NCBI RefSeq assembly: GCF_014203755.1
Contig: NZ_JACHJS010000001.1
Location: forward strand, 372,001-436,000
Source: Saccharothrix violaceirubra
Lineage (GTDB): Bacteria; Actinomycetota; Actinomycetes; Mycobacteriales; Pseudonocardiaceae
Length of the DNA: 64,000 nt
Direction: 5' to 3'
The translations under genes were made by a program, and so were the position numbers. Shown here one piece after another: positions 62,204 through 64,000 of this stretch; position 1 is the first letter of the stretch, and every line of letters starts with the position of its first letter. The notes beneath the pieces were generated by a model, which saw only the letters and a program-made list of their open reading frames with translations, searched no databases and was not told where the DNA came from.

Positions 62204-63418
62204 CTAGTGGACCTTCAGCCGGTCCTCGAAGGACGCGACCAGCGTGCGCCACGCGGTGACCTCGGCGTCGAACGGCGCCGACGGCGCGAGCCGCGTGGGG
62301 TCGGGCTTGAGCACGTAGGACACCAGCCAGCCCAGCGACTCGGACTGGTTGAGCGCCACCTTCACGGTGTCGTCGCCGGCCCAGTCGCCCGCGTCCTCCA
62401 GCAGTTCGACCACGAGGTCGAGCTGGGTCGGGTCGACCGCGTCGGGGCCGTCGGCGATGTCCTCGTCGAGCCCGGTCAGCACGTAGACGTTGTCCGGGTC
62501 GATCTCCACGTCGAGGTCGCCGCCGGTCGCCTTGACGACCAGCTCGCCCCAGGTGGACACCTCGGACAGGTCGTTGTCGTCGGCCTCGACGATGAACCGC
62601 GACAGCGCGCGGGGCGAGGTGAACGCGTCGATCCGGCCCTTGCGGCCCAGGAAGACGGGTTCCTCGTCCAGGTAGCAGCGCAGCGTGTAGTACTCGCCCG
62701 CGCCACTGATGATCTTGATCGGGTCGATGCCGACCTCGGCCCAGAAGCCGGTGGGCTCGCCGTCCTCGTCCTCGTCGTCCTCGTCGTCGGACGTGGCGGC
62801 AGCGGCGGCGTTGGCCTCCTCGAACGCGGCCAGTTCCTCCTGGGCGCGTTCGAGTTCGGCCTCGTCGACGTCGGGCTGGGCCACGACCTCGTCGAGCGCG
62901 TCGAGCACGTCGTCCCACTTCTCCGCGACGACCTCGGAGATCTCCGTCCACAGCGCCGCGCCGTCGCGGCCGGTGAACGGCAGCGTGCCCTGCGGCAGCA
63001 GCGCGAAGCCCTCGGCCGAGTCGAGGATCTCGTGCACCTTCTCCAGCTCGCACACGTCCGCGAGCGAGCGCACGATCGACACCACGTCGGCGAGTTCGCC
63101 GATCACCCAGGTGTCGGGCTCCTCCGCGACCAGCTCCGGCACGCCGACCAGGTCGAACTGGTGGTTGTCGTCGGGCGACAGCTCGCCCACCGACAGGCCG
63201 GGGATCGCGTGCCACGCCGGGTGGTCGGTGAGGTCGTGCTCCTCGGTCTTGCGGACGAACGCCGCGAGGTGCGCGGCGTCGGGGAACACGTACAGGTTCT
63301 CCTCATGACCGAGGAAGGCTTCCCACTCCTCGCCCTCTTCCCGCCAGCGGGGAGCCCACAGGGTGACGACATCACCCTGCGTGAGCCCCAGCTCGATCGG
63401 GACGATGTCCTGAGCCAT
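62204..63418 (-). CDS. Acidic conserved protein (Rv3311-like; often 'primosomal protein')
   Basis: A 404-residue protein with a very acidic central stretch (DDEDDEDEDGEP, ~215-230) separating two similar halves. Each half has a hydrophobic patch of the type LYVFPDAAHLAAFV and DAFTSPRALSRFIVEADD, which suggests an internal duplication. It lies convergent to add, the same arrangement as Rv3311 in M. tuberculosis as I recall. It is sometimes labelled primosomal protein, but I see no such domain. Function unknown. Confidence 0.7.
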   Translation of the reverse strand: MAQDIVPIELGLTQGDVVTLWAPRWREEGEEWEAFLGHEENLYVFPDAAHLAAFVRKTEEHDLTDHPAWHAIPGLSVGELSPDDNHQFDLVGVPELVAEEPDTWVIGELADVVSIVRSLADVCELEKVHEILDSAEGFALLPQGTLPFTGRDGAALWTEISEVVAEKWDDVLDALDEVVAQPDVDEAELERAQEELAAFEEANAAAAATSDDEDDEDEDGEPTGFWAEVGIDPIKIISGAGEYYTLRCYLDEEPVFLGRKGRIDAFTSPRALSRFIVEADDNDLSEVSTWGELVVKATGGDLDVEIDPDNVYVLTGLDEDIADGPDAVDPTQLDLVVELLEDAGDWAGDDTVKVALNQSESLGWLVSYVLKPDPTRLAPSAPFDAEVTAWRTLVASFEDRLKVH

Positions 63419-63480
63419 CCGACCTCCCGGTCACGCCATACCCCATAGCCGTGCGTTGGCAAGCGTACGGGGTCGATCGC

Positions 63481-63966
63481 TCAGGACCGCCGTTGACCAC
63501 GGAAAGGGTCCGCGAAGTAGGCGTCCTCGTCCTCTTCGGCCGGTGGCCGGGGCCGCTGCGCGCGGGCCGGCGGGCCGGTGACCGGCGGTGTTGGCGCAGG
63601 TGCGAAGGGTGTGGAAGTACTTTCGGGTTCGGCCACGGAACGTTCCGCCTCGACGCGGAACGGCGGCGCCCCCACGAACGCCTCCACCGCGATGGCCACG
63701 CCGTCGCCGAGCGCCTTGGCGAGTTCGTTGAAGGAAGTCTGCACGGCCGCGTCGGTGGCCAGCCGTGCCGTCTCGACCACGGTCCGGCCGACCGCGTCGG
63801 GGCCCTGGGCGAGCAGGGCGGGGTGCAGTTGGAGGTCGCGCAGTTCGCCGTTGGCCGTGGCGGTCACGCGCGCGAGCCCGCTGGGGTGCTCGGCCCGGCC
63901 CACGGTCCGGGCGAGGACCTCGGTCAATCGGTCGGCCGCGAACCGCGACGCCTCGAGCCTGCTCAT
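63481..63966 (-). CDS. YbaB/EbfC-like protein 2
   Basis: A 161-residue protein with the YbaB/EbfC pattern (VTATANGELRDLQLHPALL then AVGRTVVETARLATDAAVQ) and a Pro/Arg/Asp-rich C-terminus. Its overall plan matches the giant locus YbaB protein at 50180-50671. Its ATGA start overlaps the stop of an upstream gene that runs off the window. That pairing again suggests a type VII-secretion-like cassette just beyond this edge. Confidence 0.65.
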   Translation of the reverse strand: MSRLEASRFAADRLTEVLARTVGRAEHPSGLARVTATANGELRDLQLHPALLAQGPDAVGRTVVETARLATDAAVQTSFNELAKALGDGVAIAVEAFVGAPPFRVEAERSVAEPESTSTPFAPAPTPPVTGPPARAQRPRPPAEEDEDAYFADPFRGQRRS

Positions 63967-64000
63967 CGCGGTCCCCTCAGGTAGCCGCCGGTGAAGTCGT
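63963..64000 (-). CDS. 3' end of an upstream gene (cut by window edge)
   Basis: The last codons read DFTGGYLRGPR then TGA, overlapping the YbaB-like ATG by 3 bases. The rest of the gene is outside the window. A Gly-Gly-Tyr-Leu ending is seen in some ESX-like proteins, but this is only a hint. Confidence 0.35.
   Translation of the reverse strand, partial: DFTGGYLRGPR

Overview
The window is chromosomal DNA of a very GC-rich actinomycete, most likely of the Pseudonocardiales (Saccharothrix/Actinosynnema/Lentzea type). This rests on the base composition, frequent GTG starts, an F420 cofactor gene (fused FO synthase), type VII-secretion-like genes, a Ser/Thr protein kinase, and a gene order sdhCDAB / cdd-deoA-add / Rv3311-like that I know from mycobacteria. 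The species is not determined.

Layout. 1-9.6 kb: end of malate dehydrogenase, an inositol-phosphatase-like gene, a TetR gene divergent from an SDR gene with a palindromic operator between them, a DUF1918 gene, a lipoprotein, an ArsR plus two-permease plus ATPase ABC operon divergent from an MFS exporter, and a membrane Ser/Thr kinase. 9.7-17.5 kb: an accessory patch with a HhH-GPD DNA repair gene, a Fic AMP-transferase with tandem inverted repeats in its promoter, an AbiE-type (type IV) toxin-antitoxin pair, a phage-like ParB-fold gene, a J-domain/nuclease fusion and a degenerate tRNA-like gene. Two host genes (HhH-GPD and the J-domain gene) have broken partial copies that bracket the Fic gene and the phage-like gene. 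17.5-28.6 kb: isocitrate dehydrogenase, exonuclease III, an MNT-HEPN pair whose HEPN toxin carries two frameshifts, FO synthase, a large inverted array of a 22-bp repeat, trpS, YihY and small membrane proteins. 28.6-36.6 kb: a D,D-carboxypeptidase, a translationally coupled three-gene operon (HEPN-like protein, KGGVGR deviant-Walker ATPase, P-loop ATPase), and succinate dehydrogenase sdhCDAB.

36.8-50.7 kb is an 11.6-kb gene for a 3,878-residue protein preceded by a WXG-like coiled-coil membrane protein and a YbaB/EbfC-like protein. It looks like a type VII secretion substrate or polymorphic-toxin locus inserted between sdhC and the nucleoside genes. 51-64 kb: a nucleoside ABC importer (BmpA-like lipoprotein, ATPase, two permeases) in a tightly overlapping run with cytidine deaminase and thymidine phosphorylase, then a secreted hydrolase, another 22-bp repeat array, a coiled-coil protein, adenosine deaminase, an Rv3311-like acidic protein and a second YbaB-like gene.

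How it works together: the importer, cdd, deoA and add form a nucleoside uptake and salvage block; mdh, icd and sdh cover part of the TCA cycle. The accessory genes (Fic, AbiE, MNT-HEPN, the HEPN/MinD-like/ATPase triad, the phage-like gene) suggest repeated gain and decay of defence or toxin modules. The triad and the giant locus are the best candidates for undescribed biology.
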